DNA of 64,000 nucleotides from Acetobacter malorum (GTDB taxonomy: Bacteria > Pseudomonadota > Alphaproteobacteria > Acetobacterales > Acetobacteraceae). Position numbers and translations under genes: made by a program. The notes under the pieces were generated by a model that ran no database searches, was not told the DNA's origin, and worked only from the letters and a program-made list of their open reading frames with translations. The number at the start of each line of letters is the position of its first letter. Within the stretch, counting starts at the first letter, position 1. Below, one piece after another: positions 17,363-25,806 of this stretch. The stretch lies in the NCBI RefSeq assembly GCF_002153605.1, contig NZ_JOPG01000013.1:44976-108975 (forward strand), in the 5' to 3' direction.

Positions 17363-18454
17363 ATGCCCGCGCATTCTCCTGCTCCCGACGGGCTGCCGCC
17401 ACAACGGTCTGCGTCGGGACCTGAGCAGCAGCCAGAACGGCTGGATGCCTTCATGGCGCGGGCCAATGCGCAGTATTACGCCACGCATCCTCTGCTGACT
17501 GATTTTATTACCGCACCGGAAATCTCGCAGGTCTTTGGGGAGCTTCTGGGCGCATGGGCTGCCACCGTGTGGCTCAGCATGGGCCAGCCCAAGCGAGTCA
17601 TTCTCGCAGAGGCCGGACCGGGGCGCGGCACCCTGATGGCCGACATGCTCCGGCTAATTACCGCCCGCGTGCCCGCTTTTGCGCAGGCGCTTGAGGTGCA
17701 TCTGGTGGAAACCTCACCGCTGATGCAGCAGGCGCAGGCCAAAGCCCTTGCACCTTTTGTAGCCCGCTTTCCGGGGATTGCTCCGGTCTGGCACACCACG
17801 CTGGACAGCCTGCCGGACGGGCCGTTGATTCTGGTGGCCAATGAGTTTCTGGATGCGCTGCCCATCCGCCAGTTTCTGCACACTGCCGAGGGCTGGCAGG
17901 AGCATTACGTGCAAAACGGCGCATTCTGCTGTGTGCCCTGCCCCGCTCCCAGCCTGCCGGATGGCCGGACGCTGGACCCGGAGTACGTGGTGGAAGTATG
18001 TGAGCCGGCACTTGAGGTTGCCCGCCTGCTCGGCAACCGTTTTGCACGCTCACCCGGTGCCGCGCTTTTTCTGGATTACGGCCACACTTCCAGCAGGACC
18101 GGAGACTCTCTGCAAGCCCTGCGCCATGCCCGCCCCGCCAAACCGCTGGAAGCCGCTGGCGAGGCCGACCTGACAGCCCATGTGGACTTTACCGCTTTTG
18201 CCGCTGCGGCGCAGCAGGCCGGAGCAACGGTCCGGGGGGCTGTCACACAAGGGACGTTTTTACGTGCTTTAGGGCTGATGGAACGCACAGAACAGCTCGC
18301 CGCCCATGCCAGCCCGCAGGATGCGGCTGACCTGCGTAGCGGCGCACACAGACTGGCCGCACCGGAAAAGATGGGGCATCTTTTCCGGGTTATGGCCCTC
18401 ACCTCCCCCTCACTCCCCATGCCCCCCGGCTTTATGAAAGGACCGGCTGAATGA
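17363..18454 (+). CDS. SAM-dependent methyltransferase, MidA/NDUFAF7 family
   Basis: 363 residues. N-terminal YYATHPLLTDFITAPEISQVFGELLGAW and then the SAM-binding strand LAEAGPGRGTLMADMLR are the family marks; DGPLILVANEFLDALPIRQF and FLDYGH follow. The mitochondrial relative NDUFAF7 dimethylates an arginine of the complex I subunit NDUFS2; bacterial members are thought to act on proteins, but the target here is unknown. ATG 17363 lies 15 nt after lgt, with GAGG upstream. The stop overlaps pgeF by 4 nt. Confidence 0.9.
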   Translation: MPAHSPAPDGLPPQRSASGPEQQPERLDAFMARANAQYYATHPLLTDFITAPEISQVFGELLGAWAATVWLSMGQPKRVILAEAGPGRGTLMADMLRLITARVPAFAQALEVHLVETSPLMQQAQAKALAPFVARFPGIAPVWHTTLDSLPDGPLILVANEFLDALPIRQFLHTAEGWQEHYVQNGAFCCVPCPAPSLPDGRTLDPEYVVEVCEPALEVARLLGNRFARSPGAALFLDYGHTSSRTGDSLQALRHARPAKPLEAAGEADLTAHVDFTAFAAAAQQAGATVRGAVTQGTFLRALGLMERTEQLAAHASPQDAADLRSGAHRLAAPEKMGHLFRVMALTSPSLPMPPGFMKGPAE

Positions 18455-19251
18455 CATCCGGCCAGACCGCTCCCACACGTCCATCCCCCCTGACCAGCCC
18501 GCTGCTGGCCCCGGCCCGGCATGGCTTTTTTACGCGGGAAGGCGGCGTGTCGACCGGCCCGTATGCCAGCCTGAACTGCTCCACCCGTGCCGGGGATGAC
18601 CCGGCCAATCTGGCTGAAAACCGCCGCCGCGTGGCCGAGTGCATGGGCGTAGCCCCGGAGAAGCTGCTGGGTGTCACGCAGATCCACTGCCCGCGCGTGA
18701 TTACGGTGGAAACCCCATGGGCACCGGGGCAAGGCGAGCAGGCGGACGCTATGGTGACACGCCTGCCGGATGTAGCGCTGGGCGTGATTACCGCGGATTG
18801 TGCGCCGGTTCTGTTCGCCTCCAGGGACGGCCAAACCGTGGGTGCGGCCCATGCGGGATGGCGCGGGGCGCTGGCCGGGGTGCTGGAAACCACGCTGGAG
18901 GCCATGCAGGCACTGGGCGTGAAGCCCACCGATGTGCGCGCCGTGGTTGGCCCCTGCATTGCGCAGGAAAGCTATGAAACCGGTGAGGATATGCACGCCG
19001 CCATTACCTCAGCCGACCCTCAGGCCGCTCGCTTTTTTACCCCCGGCAAGCCCGGCCATTATCAGTTTGATCTGGCTGGCTGGTGCGTCTTCCGGCTGGA
19101 ACGGGCAGGCGTTGGGCAGGTCGCCGCCCTTGGGGTGGACACGCGGTCGGACGAGAAACGGTTTTTCAGCCATCGGCGGCGTACGCTGGCCGGGGGCGGG
19201 CCGATCGGGCACCAGATTTCAGTGATTGCGACAGGAGTGCAGAACGGATGA
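18451..19251 (+). CDS. pgeF: Purine nucleoside phosphorylase / peptidoglycan editing factor PgeF (YfiH family)
   Basis: 266 residues of the DUF152/laccase-domain family. The metal-site residues are in HGFFTREGGVS, ADAMVTRLPDVALGVITADCAPVLF (Cys) and AAHAGWRGALAG (His), with VGPCIAQESYE after. E. coli YfiH stops misincorporation of L-serine in peptidoglycan precursors, while human FAMIN relatives act as purine phosphorylases/adenosine deaminases, so the true reaction may be nucleoside cleavage. The gene overlaps both neighbours by 4 nt (ATGA), so it is translationally coupled to midA and to the following lipoprotein. Confidence 0.92.
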   Translation: MTSGQTAPTRPSPLTSPLLAPARHGFFTREGGVSTGPYASLNCSTRAGDDPANLAENRRRVAECMGVAPEKLLGVTQIHCPRVITVETPWAPGQGEQADAMVTRLPDVALGVITADCAPVLFASRDGQTVGAAHAGWRGALAGVLETTLEAMQALGVKPTDVRAVVGPCIAQESYETGEDMHAAITSADPQAARFFTPGKPGHYQFDLAGWCVFRLERAGVGQVAALGVDTRSDEKRFFSHRRRTLAGGGPIGHQISVIATGVQNG

Positions 19252-20198
19252 GCGGTTTCTTCCGCCACACGGCCCTTCCTCTTTCGGGCCTGATCCTGCT
19301 GAGCGGCTGTATTGATATGCCGCGCCCCTTTGCCAACCCCGGCAAGGAAGCCACGCGACTGGCGGCCAATGCGCCTCCGTCCCGGCTGGATATCCCCGTC
19401 CCGACCGATAGCCAGCTTTCTCCCGATGCTGCAAAACTCTGGACCAAGGATGTGGCAGCGGAACTGCTGCAACAGACCATTCCGGCCATGGCCCAGCCCG
19501 TGCGCCCCGGTGACTGGTGGCTGAAGATGCGGGCCGACGTGCGGGGTGACCAGATTGTGCCGGTCTATATGGTCATGACGCCAAAGAACGAAATTCGCGC
19601 CACGCAGGAAGGTGAGCCGCTACAGGCCCAGCTCTGGGCGGCGGCAGACCCGGCCACACTCAGCCTTGCCGCACAGGATGCCGCCCCCAAGGTGGCCTCC
19701 GTGCTGACGGGCATTCAGGCCGATGACATGGAAAAAGACCCGCACAGCCTGAAGCATCGTGCTGCGCGCGTGTATTTTAAAGGTGTGACGGGGGCGCCGG
19801 GCGATGGCGATATCTCGCTCAGCCGCGCCTTTGCGGCATCCTTCCGCAACACGGCGGACACGCTCCAGAATGCGGCGGAAAACGCGGACTTCTCCGTTGC
19901 CACCACCGTCAAGCTGAGCCCCGGCCCCTCTGGCACCACGGGCCACCCGCAGCAGCATATTGAGATTGTCTGGCGCGTTGTGGACAAAAACGGCAAGGAA
20001 GCCGGGGCCGCCACGCAGCTGCATGATATTGAAGCACACTCACTGGACGGCTACTGGGGCGACATCGCCGTGGTTGCTGCGCAGGAAGCCGCAGGCGCTG
20101 TCCGCCAGATTATCGACCGCTATTCCGGCCGGGATAACGCGCCGCTGCCGCCGCCTGCCGCAGGAAGCAAAGACCAGAAAAAAGCAGGGAAAAACTGA
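19248..20198 (+). CDS. Hypothetical lipoprotein, end of lgt-midA-pgeF operon
   Basis: 316 residues. Signal LPLSGLILLSGC gives lipid attachment at Cys18. I do not recognise a named domain. The mature part is soluble, mixed alpha/beta, with WWLKMRADVRGDQIVPVYMVMTP, a central SLSRAFAASFRNTADTLQ helix and strand-rich HIEIVWRVVDKNG, and a Lys/Pro-rich tail. The start ATG overlaps the pgeF stop by 4 nt. Position after lgt means the operon both makes and uses the lipidation machinery. A terminator follows. It might be an alphaproteobacteria-specific envelope lipoprotein; function unknown. Confidence 0.82.
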   Translation: MSGFFRHTALPLSGLILLSGCIDMPRPFANPGKEATRLAANAPPSRLDIPVPTDSQLSPDAAKLWTKDVAAELLQQTIPAMAQPVRPGDWWLKMRADVRGDQIVPVYMVMTPKNEIRATQEGEPLQAQLWAAADPATLSLAAQDAAPKVASVLTGIQADDMEKDPHSLKHRAARVYFKGVTGAPGDGDISLSRAFAASFRNTADTLQNAAENADFSVATTVKLSPGPSGTTGHPQQHIEIVWRVVDKNGKEAGAATQLHDIEAHSLDGYWGDIAVVAAQEAAGAVRQIIDRYSGRDNAPLPPPAAGSKDQKKAGKN

Positions 20199-20230
20199 CA
20201 CGCGCCGGATAGCATAAACAAATCGGCGCA

Positions 20231-20267
20231 AACTGCGGGGGTCTATCAGATGACAGGCCCCCGTTTT
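20231..20267 (+). terminator. Terminator of the hldD/lgt operon
   Basis: CGGGGG (20236-20241) pairs with CCCCCG (20258-20263), followed by TTTT. The flanks GCAAA and TTTGC extend the stem around a bulge. Confidence 0.75.
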
Positions 20268-20281
20268 GCTATCGGTGTGTC

Positions 20282-21838
20282 TTACTGTGCGAGCCGGTCT
20301 TTGCGGACATAGACATCCGGGATACCGGGAAGCTGTCCGTACTGCGTCTGTAGAATTTCCACAGCACAGCCCATGAATTGCTCTGGCTTCCACAGCCCCC
20401 ACACGGTCCAGTTATTAAAATAAATGACCGGCGGAAGATCTTTGGGAAGATCGACGCAGATATCACGCTCGTAGCCTTTGACAGGATGCTTTGCGTAATC
20501 CGCCTCCCACGGCAGATAATCATGATATTTTTTGATCGGGAGACGGTCGGCTTCAATATAGACATTCGGATTATACGGAAGCACCAGAATACGCTCATCC
20601 GGATGGGCATAGTCTCGGATTTTCTGATCAATCAGATCATTGCTGGCCATAAACGGATGGAAGCCTGAGCGTTTGCGCTGCACGTAATCCTCCCCAAAGG
20701 GAGAGGACACCGCATGCACCCCGACCAGAAGAGAACAGCCCACCAGAACCGCGGCACAAGAACTGAGCCTGAACCGTGTTTCATCCAGCCAGACGGGCAG
20801 CATTTGTGAAACCAGCCCCAAAGCTGCGACGACAAAAGCGCCATCATGAAACGTCGTGCCGCCACGGGCATCCAGAGAAAAAATACCGGCAATGGCAATC
20901 AACGCGGCCAGTTTGTAGCGGGTTTTAACAACAAGAATGAGGCTGCCAATCAGCAGCGTCAGGACCGCGAGGGTTTGCACCAGATTTTCTGGCAGCACAG
21001 ACGGACGAAGGCTTTTGAGAACTGCGCCAAAACTAAACGGAATATAGTGCGCATAGTAAAACTGGTTGTTGATGAAATGGTAAACCACAAAGCCTTTCAG
21101 GTCTGCGTAAACCAGCATCCACACAAGGAAAATGGCGAAGGCCCCAAACGCTCCGGCAAGGCCGTAAACTGCGTCCGTCTTGCTCAGCTTTGAAGAGCGC
21201 CGGCACAAGACAACAAGAAGGCAGAGGGTGAACAGGAAGGTCACTGGCAGGAAGGAATAGGCAACAAAAGGCAGTAGAGCCAGCGCAGCCCCACCCCCTA
21301 CAGCGCCCCATTTTTTAACAGGGAGGTCCAGAAGTGCCGGCACAACCAGCAGGGAGCCAGCCAGAACCGTCAGATCCCCGCCAAAAATCCAGTACCCATT
21401 CATGTTCAGGGCCTGAATAATCCAGACAGGTGCCAGCAAACCAAGAAAGAGGGCCGGGGAAAGCAGGCGCTCCCGCCATGACGCGGCGTTACTGGCATAA
21501 TACAAACCAAATGCAGCCAGTAGCGTGATGAAAACAGCGTTCAGGCGGAACAGAAAGGCATATTTATAGCCAACAACTTTCCCTAAAAGCCATGTTGCGA
21601 AGAAAACAAGGGGGCCGTGGGCGTCAATATAGTCTCTGTAAAGGATATCACCCTTTTCAATAGCCCAGCCGCCAATATCATGCCCGGATTCATCCCCAAA
21701 GGAATGATAACCAAAGCCATAATAAACCTGCACCAGAAATATTGAAAAAGAAATGAGTGCGAATAATATTATTCTATTTCTTCCTGATAGCAGAGATTGA
21801 ATTTCTCCACCCCAAAAACCCATTTTTTTATTGATCAT
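20282..21838 (-). CDS. Multi-pass membrane protein, GT-C glycosyltransferase-like
   Basis: 518 residues from ATG 21838, with about 10-12 membrane segments and a soluble C-terminal part of about 130 residues. Near the first membrane helix it has FGDESGHDIGGWAIEKGDILYRDYIDAHGPLV, which resembles the first periplasmic loop of GT-C enzymes (acidic residue followed by G..LYRDY and GPL), where the catalytic Asp/Glu sits. Such enzymes move sugars from polyprenyl-phosphate donors onto lipid A, proteins or polysaccharides. I cannot place it in a named family. The start is uncertain: ATGs at 21889, 21838 and 21823 are all in frame and none has a strong site. Lower GC and more Lys/Phe/Tyr than its neighbours hint at transfer or relaxed constraint. 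Confidence 0.7.
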   Translation of the reverse strand: MINKKMGFWGGEIQSLLSGRNRIILFALISFSIFLVQVYYGFGYHSFGDESGHDIGGWAIEKGDILYRDYIDAHGPLVFFATWLLGKVVGYKYAFLFRLNAVFITLLAAFGLYYASNAASWRERLLSPALFLGLLAPVWIIQALNMNGYWIFGGDLTVLAGSLLVVPALLDLPVKKWGAVGGGAALALLPFVAYSFLPVTFLFTLCLLVVLCRRSSKLSKTDAVYGLAGAFGAFAIFLVWMLVYADLKGFVVYHFINNQFYYAHYIPFSFGAVLKSLRPSVLPENLVQTLAVLTLLIGSLILVVKTRYKLAALIAIAGIFSLDARGGTTFHDGAFVVAALGLVSQMLPVWLDETRFRLSSCAAVLVGCSLLVGVHAVSSPFGEDYVQRKRSGFHPFMASNDLIDQKIRDYAHPDERILVLPYNPNVYIEADRLPIKKYHDYLPWEADYAKHPVKGYERDICVDLPKDLPPVIYFNNWTVWGLWKPEQFMGCAVEILQTQYGQLPGIPDVYVRKDRLAQ

Positions 21839-21943
21839 AATCGCAAGAGAGCCCCTACACACATACGCCTCAGGGCCATGTCCATACATGGTCTCAATAC
21901 GAAAAGCTTTTCTTTTTTCCGGGAAAACAGGGGCTTTTGAGCC

Positions 21944-21989
21944 AAAAAAAGACCAGTCTCAAACCCCGAAGGTTCAAGACTGGTCTTTT
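21944..21989 (-). terminator. Terminator of the transglycosylase lipoprotein gene
   Basis: A perfect 13-bp stem, AAAAGACCAGTCT (21947-21959) with AGACTGGTCTTTT (21977-21989), around a 17-nt loop. On the minus strand it is followed by a T run (plus-strand A's 21944-21950), which fits the gene that ends at 22024. Confidence 0.87.
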
Positions 21990-22023
21990 CTATAGCCTGC
22001 TTAAAAGAGGTGCTCGCCTGAAA

Positions 22024-23463
22024 TCAGGACCGTGAAGAGTCCGGAGAAACCAGCACACATCCGCTCAGGCGGCGGCAGGCGGCTACGGCATCAGTGTGAG
22101 ACAGGTTGGTCAGGCGGGCACGGTAGAGGCGGCCTTTTTTGACCTGCACGGCAGCGACCTGAGCCTTGGCACCAGACAGCGTGGCCTGATTACGCGCCTG
22201 CCCTGTGGCCTGCTGCGCCATGGAAGCCGTATTGAACGCCCCCACCTGAATGGCCCAGTTCCGTGGCTCCTGCGCACGGGCCTTCTTGCTCAGCAGCGGC
22301 GCCGGTTCTGCCATAGCCGGAGAGACCAGATGGAAGGACCGGCTGCGGCTAGGTGTGGCGGCAGGTGTGACAGCGGCAATGCGCAGCACATGGGGCTGAG
22401 CCGGAGCAACCGTTGCGGGGGTTGCGGCGGCCTGCGCTTCGTCCGCAGCATCCTCAACCGGTTCAGACGCATCAACCGCCTGCGCCACCTGCACGGGTGC
22501 CTCAGACGTGCCGCTATTTGCAGAACCAGAGCTTGCAAGACGCTGCGCCCAGACGGAGCTGACATCATTGCGCGTGGACGCCGGCGTTGTGGCGCGAGAG
22601 ACCGGATGCCAGTCCGCACCGTAGGACGGAGCATCGGACCCGCTGCTGTCGGTTGCGGCTTCCGCCACCTGCACAGGCTGGCTGTCCGTCGGCAGGCCAG
22701 ACTGCCTGCGCTGCCATGCCGTGCGGACGGAGCTTGTTGCCGTATTGGACTGCACCGGCTGATACGCCAGAGCCATGCTGTCATGGCTGGCCACCAGCAT
22801 ATCCGCCTGAGAACGGTTGACCGGCCAGATGCCCACAATCCGGCGGCCAATGGAGGCCACATAATTCCGGGTTTCACGCGGCAGGGTGCGGTTGCGCGTC
22901 AGGAAGTCCTCAAGCCGTCCGGGGCCAGCGTTATACGCCGCCAGAAAGCCGGGGGAGCCATACACATCATACATCTGACGGATATAGGCCGTGCCCGCCA
23001 TGATGTTGTCATGCGGGTCAAACGCATCATCACCCAGATTGTAAGCGTAGCGCAGGGCATCGTACGTCGGCGGCATCAGCTGCATCAGGCCCATTGCACC
23101 GGGCGCCGAGGTGACAAACTGACCATTATGGAACAGGCGGCCACCGGATTCCTGCTGCATGACGGCACGAACCCATTCTTCCGGCACGTCAAACTTTTTG
23201 GAAGCTTCCTGAATATACGGTCCCCACGGATCTTCCGGCGGGCCGGGCGGGGCATAGTAAGAGCGGGCGTGGGCGCGATACTGCTCGGCTTCTTCCGCCA
23301 CCGGCATGGAGGGTGAGCCACCGGTACCCGGCTGCCCCGCACAGGCCGCCAGCAGCGCCAGCAGGCCCAGAAGGGGAGACGTCCGCACAGCACGACGCAG
23401 AGCCTTGCGCCGCTGCGGGGCAAGGGACTGATAAAAACGGAAGGGGGGTCGTCTGGATGTCAT
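22024..23463 (-). CDS. Lytic transglycosylase (SLT) lipoprotein with C-terminal SPOR domain
   Basis: 479 residues. After an unusually long basic N-region (13 Arg/Lys in the first 27 residues) comes LLGLLALLAAC with lipid attachment at Cys41. EDPWGPYI precedes the SLT domain (about 85-210) with catalytic Glu105 in QQESGG, GAMGLMQLMPPTYD and AYNAGPGRLEDF. A linker of some 190 residues rich in Ala/Gln/Ser/Pro leads to a SPOR domain (from about 403: NWAIQVGAFNTASMAQQ). It probably cuts peptidoglycan glycan strands while anchored in the outer membrane. It is a paralogue of 4089-5468 with identical domain order but a lipid anchor. Its own terminator follows, so it is a single gene. Confidence 0.91.
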   Translation of the reverse strand: MTSRRPPFRFYQSLAPQRRKALRRAVRTSPLLGLLALLAACAGQPGTGGSPSMPVAEEAEQYRAHARSYYAPPGPPEDPWGPYIQEASKKFDVPEEWVRAVMQQESGGRLFHNGQFVTSAPGAMGLMQLMPPTYDALRYAYNLGDDAFDPHDNIMAGTAYIRQMYDVYGSPGFLAAYNAGPGRLEDFLTRNRTLPRETRNYVASIGRRIVGIWPVNRSQADMLVASHDSMALAYQPVQSNTATSSVRTAWQRRQSGLPTDSQPVQVAEAATDSSGSDAPSYGADWHPVSRATTPASTRNDVSSVWAQRLASSGSANSGTSEAPVQVAQAVDASEPVEDAADEAQAAATPATVAPAQPHVLRIAAVTPAATPSRSRSFHLVSPAMAEPAPLLSKKARAQEPRNWAIQVGAFNTASMAQQATGQARNQATLSGAKAQVAAVQVKKGRLYRARLTNLSHTDAVAACRRLSGCVLVSPDSSRS

Positions 23464-23691
23464 GGATTATATCCGCCCTGCCCACGCGAGGAGGCACCAC
23501 GGGCCAGCCCGGGATTCTCCTGAGAGTATATGGAAAGAATCTTCTCTAAGTCTCTATAACGCCAGCCTGCCTCATGCAACAGATCATCCCGGCTTCCGCC
23601 GCACTTCCGCCCGACTTTTCGGGCAGGGTTCCGGTTCTGCAGGATGGCGCAGGAGTTGCGGGCCGCTGCGTGATCGGATAGGCGAGAGAGC

Positions 23692-24558
23692 ATGATGGTC
23701 AGTTCCGGTTCCCCCGAACATACGGGCTTTAAAGCCCCTGCCCCGCTGGATGCGGCACCGCGCACACGCTCACGCGTGATGATGGCCTGCAAGGATATTG
23801 CAGATGGCTTCCGGCTGTGGCGTCTGGCGGCAACATTGGGGTGGCTGGATATCCGGCTGCAATTCAGCGGGTCCACACTGGGGCCGTTCTGGCTGACGCT
23901 GACGACGGCAATCATGATCGGCTCCATGGGGTTGATCTATTCCCAGCTGTTTCATCTTGTTCTGAAAGATTACCTGCCCTACCTCTCAATTTCGATAATT
24001 CTATGGCAGACAGGCTTGTCCGCCCTGATTCTTGAGAGTTGTTCGACCTTTACCCGCGCCACGGAAACGCTGCGCTCGGTCAACATGCCGTATACAGTGC
24101 AGGCCCTGCGGACCATGATGCGCTGCGGAATTGTCTTTAGTTACAATCTGGTGGTGCCGGTCGTCGTCTTTCTGATTTTTGGCATCTCCCCCGGACCTGA
24201 TGTGGTGCTGGCCCTGCCTGCCCTGCTGCTCTGGCTGGTGGATAGTGTGGCGCTGTGCCTGCTGCTGGGCTGCGCGTGTGCGCGCTTCCGCGATATTCCG
24301 CCCATTGTGGGCAGCGTCATGCAGATTATCTTCTACATCACGCCCATTATCTGGGAGCCCAAGCAGGTGGCCGCGCATGCCTGGCTGCTGTATTTCAACC
24401 CCTTCTATTCCCTGCTGGAAATTGTGCGCAGGCCGTTCCTCGGGCAGATCCCCTCCGCGACGTCCTGGCTGATTGCCGGGGCGACCAGCGTGGTCTTCTG
24501 CCTGCTCGCGCTGTTTGTGTTCTCCCGCTCCCGCAGCAAACTGGCGTTCTGGGTATGA
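23692..24558 (+). CDS. ABC-2 type transporter permease for polysaccharide export (KpsM/Wzm-like)
   Basis: 288 residues with six membrane segments after a cytoplasmic N-terminus of about 50. The [22 protein letters not shown] element is the typical entry into this family (R..Y..S.LG..W), and [12 protein letters not shown] and [17 protein letters not shown] mark the end. It should form the inner-membrane channel for a lipid-linked glycan. The ATPase follows with a 4-nt overlap (ATGA). ATG 23692 and 23695 are both possible. No polymer-synthesis genes are next to the pair. Confidence 0.9.
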   Translation: MMVSSGSPEHTGFKAPAPLDAAPRTRSRVMMACKDIADGFRLWRLAATLGWLDIRLQFSGSTLGPFWLTLTTAIMIGSMGLIYSQLFHLVLKDYLPYLSISIILWQTGLSALILESCSTFTRATETLRSVNMPYTVQALRTMMRCGIVFSYNLVVPVVVFLIFGISPGPDVVLALPALLLWLVDSVALCLLLGCACARFRDIPPIVGSVMQIIFYITPIIWEPKQVAAHAWLLYFNPFYSLLEIVRRPFLGQIPSATSWLIAGATSVVFCLLALFVFSRSRSKLAFWV

Positions 24559-25403
24559 GTGGCTCCGTTTTTGATGCCGGGCGCGTAGCCCCCGGCACGT
24601 CCTCCATCAGCATTCGAGACCTCTCGCTCGACTTCCCGATTTTTCATGGGGGCGCACGCTCGCTCAAGAAGCTGCTGTTCAAACGCGGCAAGGCGGCTCT
24701 CACCAGTTCCCGCAGCCTGCGCACCGGCGGTGAAGTGCGGATGGACCGGCCTGATGGCGGGCCGATTTATGTGCAGGCGCTGGACGATGTTTCCGTAGAA
24801 ATCCGGACCGGAGAACGGGTTGGGCTGATTGGCCATAATGGCGCGGGCAAATCCACCCTGCTGCGCGTCATGGCGGGCATTTACATGCCGGACGCCCCCA
24901 ATGTGGATATTCGCGGGCAGGTTGCGGCCCTGCTGGATGTGAATTCCGGCATGAACCCGGAACTGACGGGGCGTGAAAACATCACCCTGATGGGCCGCCA
25001 CAAAGGGCTGAATACGGCACAGATCCGCCAGCTTGAGCAGGATGTGGAAGAGTTTGCCCAGCTAGATACCTTCCTCGACTTGCCGGTGCGGCTTTATTCC
25101 TCCGGCATGATTGTGCGTCTGGGCTTTGGACTGGCCACCGCCATAACCCCGCAGATTCTGCTGATGGACGAATGGTTCATGGCCGGGGATTTCCACTTCC
25201 GGGAGCGCGCGGAAAAGCGCCTGTCTTCCGTGGTGAACAACACGGATATTCTGGTCATTACCTCCCACGCGCTGGATGTGCTGGAAGAATGGTGCACCCG
25301 GCTGATCTGGATGGAAGGGGGGCAGATCCGCATGGATGGCCCGACTGCCGAGGTCATGGCAGCCTACCGCACGGACATGCAGGTGCCGGACGACAAGGCC
25401 TGA
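24555..25403 (+). CDS. ABC transporter ATPase for polysaccharide export (KpsT/Wzt-like)
   Basis: 282 residues. About 75 extra N-terminal residues precede the core ([21 protein letters not shown]). Walker [10 protein letters not shown] is at 93-101; the signature is YSSGM in place of LSGGQ, as in KpsT/Wzt/TagH ATPases; Walker B is [12 protein letters not shown]. It lacks the C-terminal carbohydrate-binding domain of long Wzt proteins, so the exported chain is probably not selected by its cap. It pairs with the permease at 23692-24558 by overlap. Substrate could be capsule, O-antigen or the acidic exopolysaccharide of acetic acid bacteria; sequence alone does not decide. Confidence 0.92.
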   Translation: MSGSVFDAGRVAPGTSSISIRDLSLDFPIFHGGARSLKKLLFKRGKAALTSSRSLRTGGEVRMDRPDGGPIYVQALDDVSVEIRTGERVGLIGHNGAGKSTLLRVMAGIYMPDAPNVDIRGQVAALLDVNSGMNPELTGRENITLMGRHKGLNTAQIRQLEQDVEEFAQLDTFLDLPVRLYSSGMIVRLGFGLATAITPQILLMDEWFMAGDFHFRERAEKRLSSVVNNTDILVITSHALDVLEEWCTRLIWMEGGQIRMDGPTAEVMAAYRTDMQVPDDKA

Positions 25404-25420
25404 ACAAACGGGGACAGACC

Positions 25421-25756
25421 GTGCTTTTGCTCAAACCGTTTCTGATTTATCTGGCTGCCGGATTTGCGGAAATTGCTGGATGCTTTGCTGTCTGGCTGTG
25501 GCTGAAGGAAGGCCGCTCCGCATGGTTGCTGGTGCCCGGCCTTGTCAGCCTGATTGTCTTCGCCCTTCTGCTCACCCGTATTGAGTCAGACTCCGCAGGC
25601 CGGGCCTACGCAGCTTATGGCGGGATTTACATCACTGCATCGCTCATCTGGATGCGCGTGGTAGAAGGCCGCACCCCGGACAAATGGGAACTGCTGGGCG
25701 CGCTGATCTGTCTGGGTGGGGCGTCCATGATCCTGCTGGCTCCCCGAGGAACCTGA
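25421..25756 (+). CDS. YnfA/UPF0060 family membrane protein
   Basis: 111 residues with four membrane segments. [44 protein letters not shown] and the terminal [16 protein letters not shown] match UPF0060. The family belongs to the DMT/SMR superfamily of small drug exporters; E. coli YnfA has been linked to multidrug efflux, but the role here is unproven. Start taken as GTG 25421, 17 nt after the ABC ATPase stop; homologues begin about 6 residues before the first helix, which fits. May be the third gene of the export operon by position only. Confidence 0.87.
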   Translation: MLLLKPFLIYLAAGFAEIAGCFAVWLWLKEGRSAWLLVPGLVSLIVFALLLTRIESDSAGRAYAAYGGIYITASLIWMRVVEGRTPDKWELLGALICLGGASMILLAPRGT

Positions 25757-25806
25757 GCAGTAAGCCCACTGCCCGCGCACAGTAGCGCAGGCAGAGGGCG
25801 CCGGTT

